A DNA stretch of 64,000 bases from Georhizobium profundi (GCF_003952725.1 NZ_CP032509.1:3248001-3312000); one strand, 5' to 3'; positions 33,522-42,018 are shown, counted from the stretch's first letter. Made by a program: numbers and translations. The notes: a model not told the origin generated them from the sequence alone.

Positions 33522-34288
33522 TGCTGGACTACAACCATCGCCCCAGCTTCGCCGACCGGGTCAACGCCGCCGTCGATCGGGCGCTCACCGCCGATCAGGC
33601 GACGCGGCCGCCCCGCGACTACCTCGGCGGCTCGCGTCTCGGCCATGCCTGCGAGCGCGCCCTGCAGTTCGAGTTCACCACGACGCCGAAGGACGAGGGC
33701 CAGGACTTCAGCGGCCAGTCGCTGCGCATCTTCGCCATAGGCCATGCGCTCGAGGATCTGGCCGTCGCCTGGCTGCGCGGCGCGGGCTTCGACCTCTATA
33801 CCCGCAAGGGCAACCGGCCCGATGGCGGCCAGTTCGGGTTCTCGGTCGCGGGCGGGCGCATTCGCGGTCATGTCGACGGCATCATCGCCGCGGGGCCAGA
33901 AGGTTTTGGCCTGGCCGTTCCCGCGCTCTGGGAATGCAAGACGATGAACGCCAAGAACTGGCGCGCCTGCGTCAAGGACGGTGTGACCAAATCGAAGCCG
34001 GTCTATGCCGCCCAGATCGCGGTCTACCAGGCCTACATGGAAACCAGCGTGCCCGGCATCAGCGCCGCGCCCGCCGTGTTCACCGCGATCAACAAGGACA
34101 CGGCCGAGATGCACCATGAGCTGGTGCCCTTCGACGCCGATCTCGCGCAGCGCATGTCCGACCGGGGCGTGCGGATCCTGCAGGCGACCGATGCGGGCGA
34201 GCTTCTGCCGCGCGTCGCCACCACGCCCGACTTCTTCGAATGTCGCTTCTGCCCCTGGTCCGAGCGCTGCTGGGGGCTGCCGGCATGA
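33521..34288 (+). CDS. Cas4/RecB-like PD-(D/E)XK nuclease
   Basis: The nuclease core of this 255-residue protein is visible as GHVDGII (about residues 116-122) and WECKTMN (about 138-144), giving the His, Asp, Glu and Lys of RecB/Cas4-type exonucleases. One Cys near residue 43 and the cluster CRFCPWSERC at the C-terminus could bind a 4Fe-4S cluster as in Cas4 and AddB. In phages such enzymes process ends for recombination. There is no CRISPR array in the window. It overlaps the next gene by ATGA. Confidence 0.8.
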   Translation: MLDYNHRPSFADRVNAAVDRALTADQATRPPRDYLGGSRLGHACERALQFEFTTTPKDEGQDFSGQSLRIFAIGHALEDLAVAWLRGAGFDLYTRKGNRPDGGQFGFSVAGGRIRGHVDGIIAAGPEGFGLAVPALWECKTMNAKNWRACVKDGVTKSKPVYAAQIAVYQAYMETSVPGISAAPAVFTAINKDTAEMHHELVPFDADLAQRMSDRGVRILQATDAGELLPRVATTPDFFECRFCPWSERCWGLPA

Positions 34289-36606
34289 GCGACGACGGCA
34301 TCCTGCATTTCAACCCGTGGATGGACTTCAACGACGGGCCGCCGTCCGAGAACCCTTTCGGCTGCGACCCCGACCCCGCGCAGATCGCCGTCTTCCTCGA
34401 CACCGTGTTCAGCTGGTGCGAGGGGCTGATCCCGCTCCGCGGCTTCGTCGACAAGGGTCAGGGCCGAGACGGCAAGCCGCACAACATCTGGATCCCAGCT
34501 GACGACACGGCGCCGGGAAAACTCGCGACCTTCGCCGCCTGGGCGAACCGCGAGGGCGCCGCCGTCTATGTTATCCCCGGCACGGTCGAGGAACAGGGGC
34601 AGGCCCGCGCCGCCGACGTGCTGCAGATGCAGGCCATCGTCGTCGATCTGGACGCGGGCGACATCCCGGCCAAGCTGGACCATGTCACCCGCCACCTCGG
34701 CGCGCCCACGCTCATCATCGAAAGCGGCGGGCGTACGCCCGAGGGTGCGGCCAAGCTCCATGTCTGGTGGAAACTGACCGAACCGGCCGAAGGCGACGAC
34801 CTCGCCACCCTCTGCCGCCTGCGCGGCGAGATCGCCGTGAAGGTCGGCGGCGACACGCATTTCCGCTCGGCACACCAGCCGATCCGGGTGCCCGGCACGG
34901 TCTATCACAAGCACGGTCATCAACGCCTCGTGCAGATCCGCGAACATCGCGACGTCGAGGTGGATCTTGCGGATTTCGACGAGAGGGTCGCGGAGATGCC
35001 GCCGCTGCCCGGCGTGGGCTTCGCCAGCGACGTTGCTGCGCCGACCGCTAAGCCCGGTATCGACGCGGTGCTCACCACGCCGGTGCGCGAAGGCGCGGTC
35101 GATGACTGGTCCCGTTTCCAGGGGGCCAGCGCCGCCATCGGCCATTACGTACGCCTCGTCCACGAGGGCCGCCTCGACCCCTTCGCGGGCTGGGAGGCGA
35201 TCTGCGGTTACAACGCCGCCATGCTGCGCCCGTCCTGGCCGCTCGATCGGCTGCAGGCCGAGTCCGAACGCCTCTGGGCGCTACATGTGAAGCGCAACGG
35301 TCCGCCGCTCCTGCGCGCGGCCCACGCGGGTGTCTCGATCAGCCCGCTGCCGACCTTCAGCCTCGGCGCTCTGCTCGACGACACGAGCCCCATGCCCGAG
35401 GACATCATCGGGCCGCGCGTGCTGACGCCGGGCGGGCTCCTGGTGCTTGGCGGCGCGCCCAAGGTCGGCAAGAGCGACTTCCTGATCTCCTGGCTCGTCC
35501 ACATGGCCGCTGGCGTGCCGTTCCTCGGTTTCACGCCGCCCCGGCCGCTGCGCGTGTTCTATCTGCAGGCCGAGATCCAGTATCACTACCTGCGCGAGCG
35601 CATGCAGCAGATCGCGCTGCCCGCCGCCGTGATCGCCGCCGCGCGCGACACCTTCATCGCCACGCCTAAGCTGAAGCTGCTGCTCGACGCGGAGGGCGTC
35701 GCCCGCGTGGCCGAGGCGATCCGGGCCGCATTCGCCGCCGCGCCGCCCGACATCATCGTCATCGACCCGATCCGCAACCTCTTCGACGGCGGTCCCGAGG
35801 GCGGTGGCGAGAATGACAACACCGCCATGATGTTCTTCCTGAAGGACCGGGTGGAGCTTCTGCGCGAGGAGGTCAATCCGGACGCGGGCGTCATCCTCGC
35901 CCACCACACCCGCAAGGCCAGCAAGCATCAGGTCAAGGACGATCCCTTCCTCGCCCTCTCCGGCGCCAGCGCGCTGCGCGGCTTCTACACCTCGGGGCTG
36001 CTCATGCACCGGCCAGACGAGGACAGCACCGTCCGCAGGCTGGAGATCGAGCTTCGGAACGGCCCCGCGCTGCCGGGCAAGCTGATCGACAAGGTGAAGG
36101 GCGAATGGGTCGAGTTGAACCCGCTGAACGAGCGCCTGGTGCGCAAGGAGGTCGGCGCAAAGCTCGATGCCGAGCGGCTGCGCAAGCACGATGTCATCCT
36201 CGGAATGTTGCTGGATGAGGCGGCGAGCGAGCGCCTCTACACCGCGATGCAGTTCGCCGAGACCTTCGAGAACCGGGGCGGTCTCGGCAGCAAGCACACC
36301 ATCCGCGAGCGCCTCAGCGTGCTGGCGACCAAGGGCTTCGTGAAGTTCCTGCGCGACCCCTTGGGGTTCGGCTTTCCCGTCACCCGGTCCCGGTTCGGCT
36401 ATCTCTGCGTCGAGGGCATGCAGTTCGGCGCGCCCGTCGAGCATGTCGATCCGGACACCGGCGAGGTCACCGCCGAGGTCCGTCCGGTCCTGCCCAGCCA
36501 CTTCAAATGCCCCCAATCCGGGCTCTGCCTGCAGGTCGAAAACCCCGCCGTCTGGGTCTACCCGGAGGGGCTGGAGGACGATCTAACTCATATGAGTGAG
36601 GCCTGA
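34285..36606 (+). CDS. RepB-like primase fused to a RepA-like helicase ATPase
   Basis: A 773-residue protein. The N-terminal half has a primase-like VVDLDAGD (DxD near residue 119) and a KLHVWWKL segment typical of archaeo-eukaryotic/RepB-type primases. The C-terminal half has Walker A GGAPKVGKS (near residue 389) and Walker B IIVIDPIRN (near residue 491) of the RepA/DnaB-like helicase fold, followed by a winged-helix region. It is the likely replication initiator/primase-helicase of the phage. The ATG at 34285 overlaps the nuclease stop. An inverted-repeat-rich segment follows and may be its target. Confidence 0.83.
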   Translation: MSDDGILHFNPWMDFNDGPPSENPFGCDPDPAQIAVFLDTVFSWCEGLIPLRGFVDKGQGRDGKPHNIWIPADDTAPGKLATFAAWANREGAAVYVIPGTVEEQGQARAADVLQMQAIVVDLDAGDIPAKLDHVTRHLGAPTLIIESGGRTPEGAAKLHVWWKLTEPAEGDDLATLCRLRGEIAVKVGGDTHFRSAHQPIRVPGTVYHKHGHQRLVQIREHRDVEVDLADFDERVAEMPPLPGVGFASDVAAPTAKPGIDAVLTTPVREGAVDDWSRFQGASAAIGHYVRLVHEGRLDPFAGWEAICGYNAAMLRPSWPLDRLQAESERLWALHVKRNGPPLLRAAHAGVSISPLPTFSLGALLDDTSPMPEDIIGPRVLTPGGLLVLGGAPKVGKSDFLISWLVHMAAGVPFLGFTPPRPLRVFYLQAEIQYHYLRERMQQIALPAAVIAAARDTFIATPKLKLLLDAEGVARVAEAIRAAFAAAPPDIIVIDPIRNLFDGGPEGGGENDNTAMMFFLKDRVELLREEVNPDAGVILAHHTRKASKHQVKDDPFLALSGASALRGFYTSGLLMHRPDEDSTVRRLEIELRNGPALPGKLIDKVKGEWVELNPLNERLVRKEVGAKLDAERLRKHDVILGMLLDEAASERLYTAMQFAETFENRGGLGSKHTIRERLSVLATKGFVKFLRDPLGFGFPVTRSRFGYLCVEGMQFGAPVEHVDPDTGEVTAEVRPVLPSHFKCPQSGLCLQVENPAVWVYPEGLEDDLTHMSEA

Positions 36607-36815
36607 CTCATATGACAGCGCCAACTGTGCACTCAACGAAATCAATGGGTTACGGGCAAATAAGAGTTAGGTCCCTGACTCATGCCCGAAGACTTCATGA
36701 AGTCTTATTCCGCAATGATTTCAGCCACTTGTCCTCCCCGGAACAGTTAGGTGTCAAACCCCCATACTACGTATGGGAGGGCCACCCCGCAGGGTTGGCC
36801 ACTCCTCCCATACGT
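36586..36815. repeat. Palindrome and inverted-repeat cluster (candidate origin or operator region)
   Basis: The cluster includes ACTCATATGAGT (36586-36597) and a repeat of CTCATATGA at 36607-36615. AAGACTTCATGAAGTCTT (36689-36706) is a perfect 18-base palindrome. Inverted arms ACGTATGGGAGG/CCTCCCATACGT (36769-36780, 36804-36815) enclose GCCA/TGGC inner arms, and CCCATAC at 36761-36767 also pairs with GTATGGG at 36771-36777. The segment lies directly after the primase-helicase gene and is lower in GC than its surroundings, which fits a phage replication origin. Confidence 0.55.
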
Positions 36816-36946
36816 CCGGGTCAGCCGCGCGCGCCGCCGCGACGGTCTGTTGTGCTTCCCGATCCGACGACGGCGGCCCCGTACCGCCAAGCACCAGACC
36901 GCCGTCGTCTTCCACCACCACAGGCCACCGGCAAAGGAGACCCATC
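36607..36946. other. Non-coding interval after the primase-helicase gene
   Basis: These 340 bases hold no credible gene; an open frame 36612-36965 has no similarity I recognise and runs through the inverted repeats. The interval contains the repeat cluster described separately, a TCCCGATCCG string at 36857-36866 similar to the start of the duplicated leader, and an AAAGGAG site for the RuvC-like gene. Confidence 0.6.
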
Positions 36947-37486
36947 ATGGCTCAGCCGACTCTGATCCCGAATTGCGACGGCGCAAGGTTTGAATCGCTG
37001 CCGCTCGACGCCCCCCGCAACCGCTGCATTCTCGCGCTCGACCTCGGCACCTCGACCGGCTGGGCGATCCGCGGCCACGATGGTCTGATCACCAGTGGGA
37101 CCGTCTCGCTGCGCCCGGGCCGCTTCGACGGCGGCGGCATGCGCTACCTGCGCTTCACCAACTGGCTGACCGAGATCGACCGGCTGTCCGGTCCGGTCGC
37201 CGCGATCTGGTTCGAGGAAGTCCGCCGTCACGCCGGCACCGACGCGAGCCACATCTATGGCGGGCTCATGGCCACGCTGACCGCATGGGCCGAGCTGCGC
37301 GGCGTGCCCTACGAGGGCGTCCCGGTCGGCACGATCAAGCGCCATGCCGCGGGCAAGGGCAACGCCGACAAGGCCGCCATGGTCGCCGCCGTCCGCGCCC
37401 GCGGCTTCTGCCCCGCTGACGACAACGAGGCCGACGCCATCGCCATCCTGCTCTGGGCGATCGAGACGAAGGGAGGTGTGGCATGA
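36947..37486 (+). CDS. RuvC-like Holliday junction endonuclease
   Basis: A 179-residue RNase H-fold protein. The catalytic pattern is complete: LALDLGTSTGW (first Asp), IWFEEVRRH (Glu), and DDNEADAIAIL (last acidic pair), with GTIKRHAAGKG in between as in phage RuvC-like resolvases. It resolves branched DNA before packaging. The ATG at 36947 follows AAAGGAG. A long upstream extension of the frame lacks family similarity and was dropped. It overlaps the next gene by ATGA. Confidence 0.86.
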   Translation: MAQPTLIPNCDGARFESLPLDAPRNRCILALDLGTSTGWAIRGHDGLITSGTVSLRPGRFDGGGMRYLRFTNWLTEIDRLSGPVAAIWFEEVRRHAGTDASHIYGGLMATLTAWAELRGVPYEGVPVGTIKRHAAGKGNADKAAMVAAVRARGFCPADDNEADAIAILLWAIETKGGVA

Positions 37487-37683
37487 GATGGCACCCCCAT
37501 GGCTACGGCGGTCGGCGCCGCGATCCCGAGCAGGTCAAGCGCGAGGGCTGGCAGGAACAGGGCGTCCTCGCGGTCTCCGCCGATGACGACCGCCTGACCT
37601 GGCCCGAGCGTGAACTGGTGCGCCAGCTGGGCGAGAAGCTCTACGGCCCGCGCCCGTCCGAGAGGGAGGCGCGTCATGGCTGA
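37483..37683 (+). CDS. Small phage protein of unknown function, after ruvC-like gene
   Basis: A 66-residue basic protein (MRWHPHGYGGRRRDPEQVK...) coupled to the RuvC-like gene by an ATGA overlap at 37483 and overlapping the following DUF6362-like gene at its end. No domain is recognised. The coupling on both sides supports it being real. Confidence 0.6.
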   Translation: MRWHPHGYGGRRRDPEQVKREGWQEQGVLAVSADDDRLTWPERELVRQLGEKLYGPRPSEREARHG

Positions 37684-38056
37684 TCGCGAATGGACCGCCG
37701 ACTGCGTCGCCGATCATTTCGAGGAGGCGTTCCGCACCCTGCGCAAGCTGCCGCCGGTGAAGGCGCAGGGCTACTTCAACACCTGGCCCGACATCGTGCG
37801 GACCAGCCGCGAGATCGCGGCGATGGAGCCGCAGTCGATGCGGGTCTGGCCCTCTGCCGCCGCGATCACCCGGCTCGAGCAGACCTTCGACTGGGTGCTC
37901 TGGATCGAGGAGACGGAGCGCAAGCTCGTGTGGTCGCGCGCGGCCCGCGTGCCGTGGAAGCAGATCAGCGGCGAGCTGGGGTGCGATCGCACGACCGCGT
38001 GGCGGCGCTGGCAACTGGCGCTCACGAAGATCGCTGCGCGTCTGAATGCGCAGTGA
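37676..38056 (+). CDS. DUF6362-like phage protein with C-terminal HTH
   Basis: A 126-residue protein starting MADREWTADCVADHFEEA. The segments GYFNTWPDIVRTSREI and AITRLEQTFDWVLWIEE match DUF6362-type phage proteins. The C-terminal VPWKQISGELGCDRTTAWRRWQ is a helix-turn-helix, so it probably binds DNA, perhaps as a late-gene regulator. The AGGGAGG site precedes the ATG at 37676. Confidence 0.74.
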   Translation: MADREWTADCVADHFEEAFRTLRKLPPVKAQGYFNTWPDIVRTSREIAAMEPQSMRVWPSAAAITRLEQTFDWVLWIEETERKLVWSRAARVPWKQISGELGCDRTTAWRRWQLALTKIAARLNAQ

Positions 38057-38472
38057 CTCCAATGTGTTGCAACACTTTTACCTTCGACATCTGCAACAGA
38101 TCCATGCTATTCCGAAGGCAAGATGGGGAGAGTGCGCTGGAAAGCTCGCTCTCCCCTTTGCGTTGACGGGGGCCTTCTGGACCCCGGTATCCAGCGAGGG
38201 TCCGGCCGGGGTCCAGCCCGCGGCAGTTTCCGGTTCCTTCCTGGGCGTTTTCGTATGCTGGCGGGCGAAGCGCGGGACATCGCCAGCGACAGGGCCGGAT
38301 TTTTGGGAAGCCACCTGGAAGCCGGAGCCACTCGCCCGCCGCGCAAACACCAATGAACGCTGGCCTTACGACCGGACACCGCTGGTTGCCGCTGGACCCC
38401 GTGTGGAGTCCGGCCCGGCATCCGGAGTCCGGAAGCCACCGGCATCCACCCGACCGAGGAACCTTGCCCACC
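38057..38472. other. Non-coding interval with palindrome and hairpin
   Basis: These 416 bases hold only short open frames without support. Visible elements are a 12-base palindrome GTGTTGCAACAC (38064-38075) with a second TGCAACA at 38092-38098, and a strong hairpin CTGGACCCCGG/CCGGGGTCCAG (38177-38187, 38206-38216). A GC-rich stretch with repeated GGAGTCCGG/GGACCCC strings follows, leading to the methyltransferase gene. It probably separates two transcription units of the phage. Confidence 0.6.
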
Positions 38473-39849
38473 ATGACGCTGAGCTTCGCCCCGGACGCGA
38501 TCGAGACGTGGCCGCTGTCGCGCCTCCAGCCCTACGCGAAGAACGCGAAGGCGCATGGCGCGGACCAGGTCGCGAAGATCGCCGCCAGCATGGCCGAGTT
38601 CGGCTGGACCGTTCCCTGCCTCGTGGCCGAAGACGGCGAACTGATCGCGGGCCACGGGCGCGTGCTGGCGGCAACCCAGCTGGGACTGACCGAAGCGCCG
38701 GTCATCGTGCTCGGGCACCTGACCGAGGCGCAGATGCGGGCGTACCGCATCGCGGACAACAAGCTGACCGAACTGGGCACCTGGGACGAGACGCTGCTGT
38801 CGGCGGAACTGAACGACCTTCTGGCTGAGGACTTCGACCTGTCGCTGGTGGGGTTCTCCGACGGCGAACTCGACAAGCTGCTGGCCTACGTCGCGGAAGA
38901 CGACGGTGAAGAAGGTGGCGCCGGGGGCTCCGCGCCGCCGGTGACCATCCCCGAACCGCCGCGTAACCCGGCCTCGCGGACGGGCGATCTCTGGATCCTC
39001 GGTGATCACCGGCTGCTCTGCGGCGACAGCACCAGCGTTGCCGATGTGCGCCGCCTGATGAACGGCGAGCGGGCGATCCTGTTCGCGACCGACCCGCCGT
39101 ATCTCGTCGACTATGACGGCTCGAACCATCCGACCCGCAACAAGGATTGGTCCGCGTCCTACGGCACGACCTGGGACGACAGTTCTCAGGGCGCGGAGCT
39201 CTACGACGGGTTCATCGCTGCGGCCGTGGCCGAGGCGATCACCGAGGACGCCGCCTGGTACTGCTGGCACGCCTCTCGCCGCCAGGCGATGCTGGAAGCA
39301 TGCTGGGAGAAAGCCGGGGCCTTCGTCCATCAGCAGATCATCTGGGTGAAGGACCGCGGCGTCCTGACCCGGTCCCACTACCTCTGGAAGCACGAGCCGT
39401 GTTTCATGGGCTGGCGCCGTCCGAACCGCCCGCCGAAGGTCGCCGAGCAGACACTGGCCTCGACATGGGAGATGCCGTCCTTCGCCAAGGACAAGCGCCC
39501 CGACCACCCGACGCCGAAACCGCTGGACGCCTTCGGGATCCCGATGCGCCAGCACGTCGCCCGCGGTGGGCTCTGCTACGAGCCGTTCTCGGGCTCCGGC
39601 TCGCAGATCATGGCGGGCGAGGCCAACGGCCGCCGTGTGTTCGCGATGGAAATCAGCCCGGCTTACGTCGATGTCGCCGTCCAACGCTGGCAGGCCGAGA
39701 CCGGCCGCGACGCGATCCTCGATGGCGATGGTCGGACGTTCGCTGAGGTGAGGACCGAGCGGCTGGGCGACGATGCCGAAGCCTGGGCCGATATGCCGGA
39801 CCCGGGCGCCGCCCCCGAACCCGCGCGAAAGCGAAAGACTACAGCATGA
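38473..39849 (+). CDS. ParB-like nuclease domain fused to DNA methyltransferase
   Basis: A 458-residue protein. Residues 1-110 are a ParB/Srx-like domain with AGHGRVLAA and YRIADNKLTEL. The rest is a beta-class methyltransferase with motif IV TDPPYLVDYDG and motif I YEPFSGSGSQ followed by AMEISPAYVDVA. Such fusions are common in phages and act as orphan adenine or N4-cytosine methyltransferases protecting phage DNA from host restriction. No cognate nuclease adjoins it. It overlaps the next gene by ATGA. Confidence 0.87.
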   Translation: MTLSFAPDAIETWPLSRLQPYAKNAKAHGADQVAKIAASMAEFGWTVPCLVAEDGELIAGHGRVLAATQLGLTEAPVIVLGHLTEAQMRAYRIADNKLTELGTWDETLLSAELNDLLAEDFDLSLVGFSDGELDKLLAYVAEDDGEEGGAGGSAPPVTIPEPPRNPASRTGDLWILGDHRLLCGDSTSVADVRRLMNGERAILFATDPPYLVDYDGSNHPTRNKDWSASYGTTWDDSSQGAELYDGFIAAAVAEAITEDAAWYCWHASRRQAMLEACWEKAGAFVHQQIIWVKDRGVLTRSHYLWKHEPCFMGWRRPNRPPKVAEQTLASTWEMPSFAKDKRPDHPTPKPLDAFGIPMRQHVARGGLCYEPFSGSGSQIMAGEANGRRVFAMEISPAYVDVAVQRWQAETGRDAILDGDGRTFAEVRTERLGDDAEAWADMPDPGAAPEPARKRKTTA

Positions 39850-40082
39850 AGCAATCGCGCCTCATGTCGCTGGTCGAGTCCGTCGCCAACGTCATCATCG
39901 GCTACGGCGTCGCCGTGGTCACGCAGATCCTGATCTTTCCGATCTTCGGCTTGCACACAACGCTGGAGCAGAATCTGCAGATGGGCGCGGTCTTCACCGT
40001 GGTGAGCATCGCGCGGTCCTTCGCCCTGCGACGGCTGTTCGAGGCGGTCCGGATCGCGTCAAATCAGAGCCGATTCAGCTGA
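39846..40082 (+). CDS. DUF7220-like small membrane protein
   Basis: A 78-residue protein with two hydrophobic segments (residues 13-36 and 47-58) and the pattern SRLMSLVESVANVIIGYGVA, which I associate with DUF7220 phage proteins. The ATG overlaps the methyltransferase stop (ATGA, 39846-39849). The function is unknown; it is probably an inner-membrane protein. Confidence 0.72.
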   Translation: MKQSRLMSLVESVANVIIGYGVAVVTQILIFPIFGLHTTLEQNLQMGAVFTVVSIARSFALRRLFEAVRIASNQSRFS

Positions 40083-40180
40083 CCACATGCAGGGGCTCAG
40101 CATTGCCGCGATACTGTTCAGATCCTATGGTTTCCCGAAGTTGGGGATGGGCCTGAATTGCTTCCCGTCCAGGCGTATGG

Positions 40181-40966
40181 ATGGGGATTGAAATATTGAA
40201 GGACGCCAGCGAGCAAACAACCAGCGCGGATACGCTTCCGGATGGCCTTGAGGCACTGCGGCGGGAACTCAGCCTGTCGGATGTGATGAGACTGATCGAG
40301 CGGACAGCGCGATGGGTCGACCCCAAAACATTCAATTATCTGCCGCTCTGGTATCCTGAGCATGCGCGGCGTGGCTTGTTCTACAAATCCAACTGGTCCG
40401 AGCCGCAGATGAACCGCAACCGCCAGACAGGCGTCAGCATCCACAAACCCGAAGGAAACGTGCACGCGAACAAGGCGCTGACGCTGGCTCTCGGCCTGCG
40501 GGCCGGAGAACGACCGAACTGGTCGTGCTGCCACATCTGGGGCGTCGATGATGCTCTCTTCCAGGTCAGCAACGCTGTGGTTCAGGATAGGCGCTTCTTC
40601 TCCTGCGTCGCGAACATGGTCCTGCTGCCTACGCCGCTGAAGGCGTTCACGGACGTGATGGCCGACGTGAAGATGATGCTTCGCGTCTGTGCGCTCCACC
40701 TTTACGGCTGGTCCTGCGATCATGAAGATGTCGCGGGCATCGCTGGTCAGGTTGCCGAATGGGAGAACTGGGACGCGTATCCGAAGAGCTGGCCGAAGCC
40801 CGACCGGACCTCGCTCCCGCTCGGCACGGCCAAGTTCTCAACGCGGATTAAGGATGCGGCCGACCGCAGGAAGGCCGCCATTCGCAATGATCTGGCATCG
40901 GCTGGCCCACACTATCCTCGGGATGATGTCCGCAAGGTGCTCGACTACTGGAGCATCTCGCTCTGA
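40181..40966 (+). CDS. Orphan protein with HNH-like features (candidate moron)
   Basis: I do not recognise the family of this 261-residue protein. Around residues 108-150 it reads NWSCCHIWGVDD, then FFSCVANMVLLPTPLKAFTD. The spaced CHI, N and LLP positions recall the arrangement of HNH nucleases, but the key second His is not evident, so this is a weak resemblance. It is on the plus strand, flanked by a 98-base gap and a terminator-like hairpin. GC content is lower than in the neighbouring phage genes, which fits a recently gained cargo gene. Confidence 0.6.
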   Translation: MGIEILKDASEQTTSADTLPDGLEALRRELSLSDVMRLIERTARWVDPKTFNYLPLWYPEHARRGLFYKSNWSEPQMNRNRQTGVSIHKPEGNVHANKALTLALGLRAGERPNWSCCHIWGVDDALFQVSNAVVQDRRFFSCVANMVLLPTPLKAFTDVMADVKMMLRVCALHLYGWSCDHEDVAGIAGQVAEWENWDAYPKSWPKPDRTSLPLGTAKFSTRIKDAADRRKAAIRNDLASAGPHYPRDDVRKVLDYWSISL

Positions 40967-40975
40967 GACGCGGAA

Positions 40976-41001
40976 GCCGCCGCCCCATGTGGGACGGCGG
41001 C
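40976..41001. terminator. Bidirectional hairpin between convergent genes
   Basis: Arms GCCGCCG (40976-40982) and CGGCGGC (40995-41001) pair, with an inner CCC/GGG extension. The hairpin lies between the convergent genes ending at 40966 and 41027. It lacks a T-run, so its strength as a terminator is uncertain. Confidence 0.55.
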
Positions 41002-41026
41002 ATTCAGACCTGCTTGTTGAGCGGCG

Positions 41027-41614
41027 TCAGTCGTGCGGCAGGCTGTAGACCCGCCCGCGACCTTCGACCTTCTCGGAGGTGACTTCGAGCCCGAGCTTCT
41101 TCTTGAGCGCGCCTGCGAAGGTGCCCCGGACCGTATGTGGCTGCCAGCCTGTGGCTTCGACGATCTCGTCGATGGTCGCACCGCCCTCGGCGCGGAGCAT
41201 CTCGATCAGCTTCGCTTGCTTAGTGCCCGTGCGCGGCGTGCGCGCCATGGGCGCGGGGTCGGCTTTGGCCGGAGCGTCCTGCGGGGCCTCCGCACTCGGC
41301 GCCTCGTTGGCGCCCGTGGGAGCGCTGTGGTCGCCTTCAGGCTCGATGCCGATGGCGGCGAGCCCCGCATCGGTGATGTGCAGGATGATGGCGCGGCCGT
41401 CCTCGTCGTTGCGCCAGATGCGGTTCAGCGCCGCGTCGGCCTTGGTTTGGCTGTCGGTCGTCGTATCGGCGATGAGCCCGCGTGAAAGGAGCGCGCCGAC
41501 CACCTTGGCGGCGGCGCCGCCGCGGAGCGAGCCGGGGAGCGGCAGGACGTTGCGGTCCTCGCGCTGTGCGGCGGCGCTGAGGATGATGGCTTGGGTATCG
41601 GAAAGCTTGGTCAT
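41027..41614 (-). CDS. DUF3489 family protein
   Basis: A 195-residue protein. The N-terminal domain (LSDTQAIILSAAAQRED...LPLPGSLRGGAAAKVV) and the C-terminal domain (GTKQAKLIEMLRAEGGATIDEIVEATGWQPHTVRGTFAGALKKKLGL) match DUF3489. The latter is a winged-helix-like DNA-binding module. An A/P-rich linker joins them. A GGAG site precedes the ATG at 41614. It is on the minus strand and may regulate the phage, although its role is unknown. Confidence 0.84.
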   Translation of the reverse strand: MTKLSDTQAIILSAAAQREDRNVLPLPGSLRGGAAAKVVGALLSRGLIADTTTDSQTKADAALNRIWRNDEDGRAIILHITDAGLAAIGIEPEGDHSAPTGANEAPSAEAPQDAPAKADPAPMARTPRTGTKQAKLIEMLRAEGGATIDEIVEATGWQPHTVRGTFAGALKKKLGLEVTSEKVEGRGRVYSLPHD

Positions 41615-41709
41615 TGGGTCGTCTCCGTATTTGGGCCCGCGGAATGCGGCGCCTTCTACGACCCCGAGCCGCGCAGGGCGCGCGGCGGGAGTTCCGGCAG
41701 CGCCGGAGA

Positions 41710-42018
41710 TCAGCGGGCGTGCTCGCCCTCGCCGAAAGCGCTGTCGGTGATGCGCTTCAGGAGGCTGGCGTAGTGTTCGAGGGTGCCGACCATGGCCCAG
41801 CCCGCCTCGTCGGGGTGGCAGTTGAAATGGTCGTCGCTGAGCGCCTGCAGGCGGGCGAGCATCTCGTCGATCTCGGTCTTCTTGCCGATGAAGGCGGCGA
41901 GTGCGTTCGACCGGTTCCTCGAACCGGTGGCGGAACCGGTCTCACCCTTGTTTCGGCGCGCCTTCTCGGCGCGGAGTTCGTGGCGCGGGGTGGTGATCGG
42001 GTTCAGGCGGGTGGTCAT
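41710..42018 (-). CDS. Small phage protein of unknown function, minus strand
   Basis: A 102-residue protein with a good AAGGAG site before the ATG at 42018. The N-terminus is basic (PRHELRAEKARRNKG) and the C-terminal half is helical with LEHYASLLKRI. It lies in the same orientation as the DUF3489 gene and divergent from the terminase genes. The 111-base gap to 42130 probably contains both promoters. Confidence 0.62.
   Translation of the reverse strand: MTTRLNPITTPRHELRAEKARRNKGETGSATGSRNRSNALAAFIGKKTEIDEMLARLQALSDDHFNCHPDEAGWAMVGTLEHYASLLKRITDSAFGEGEHAR

Noticed and set aside
33521..34288. Possible CRISPR-associated cas4
   Set aside because: No repeat array or other cas genes in the window; the phage recombination context explains the gene.
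36612..36965. A 117-codon frame after the primase-helicase gene
   Set aside because: Runs through the palindromes, changes composition along its length and resembles nothing; treated as non-coding.
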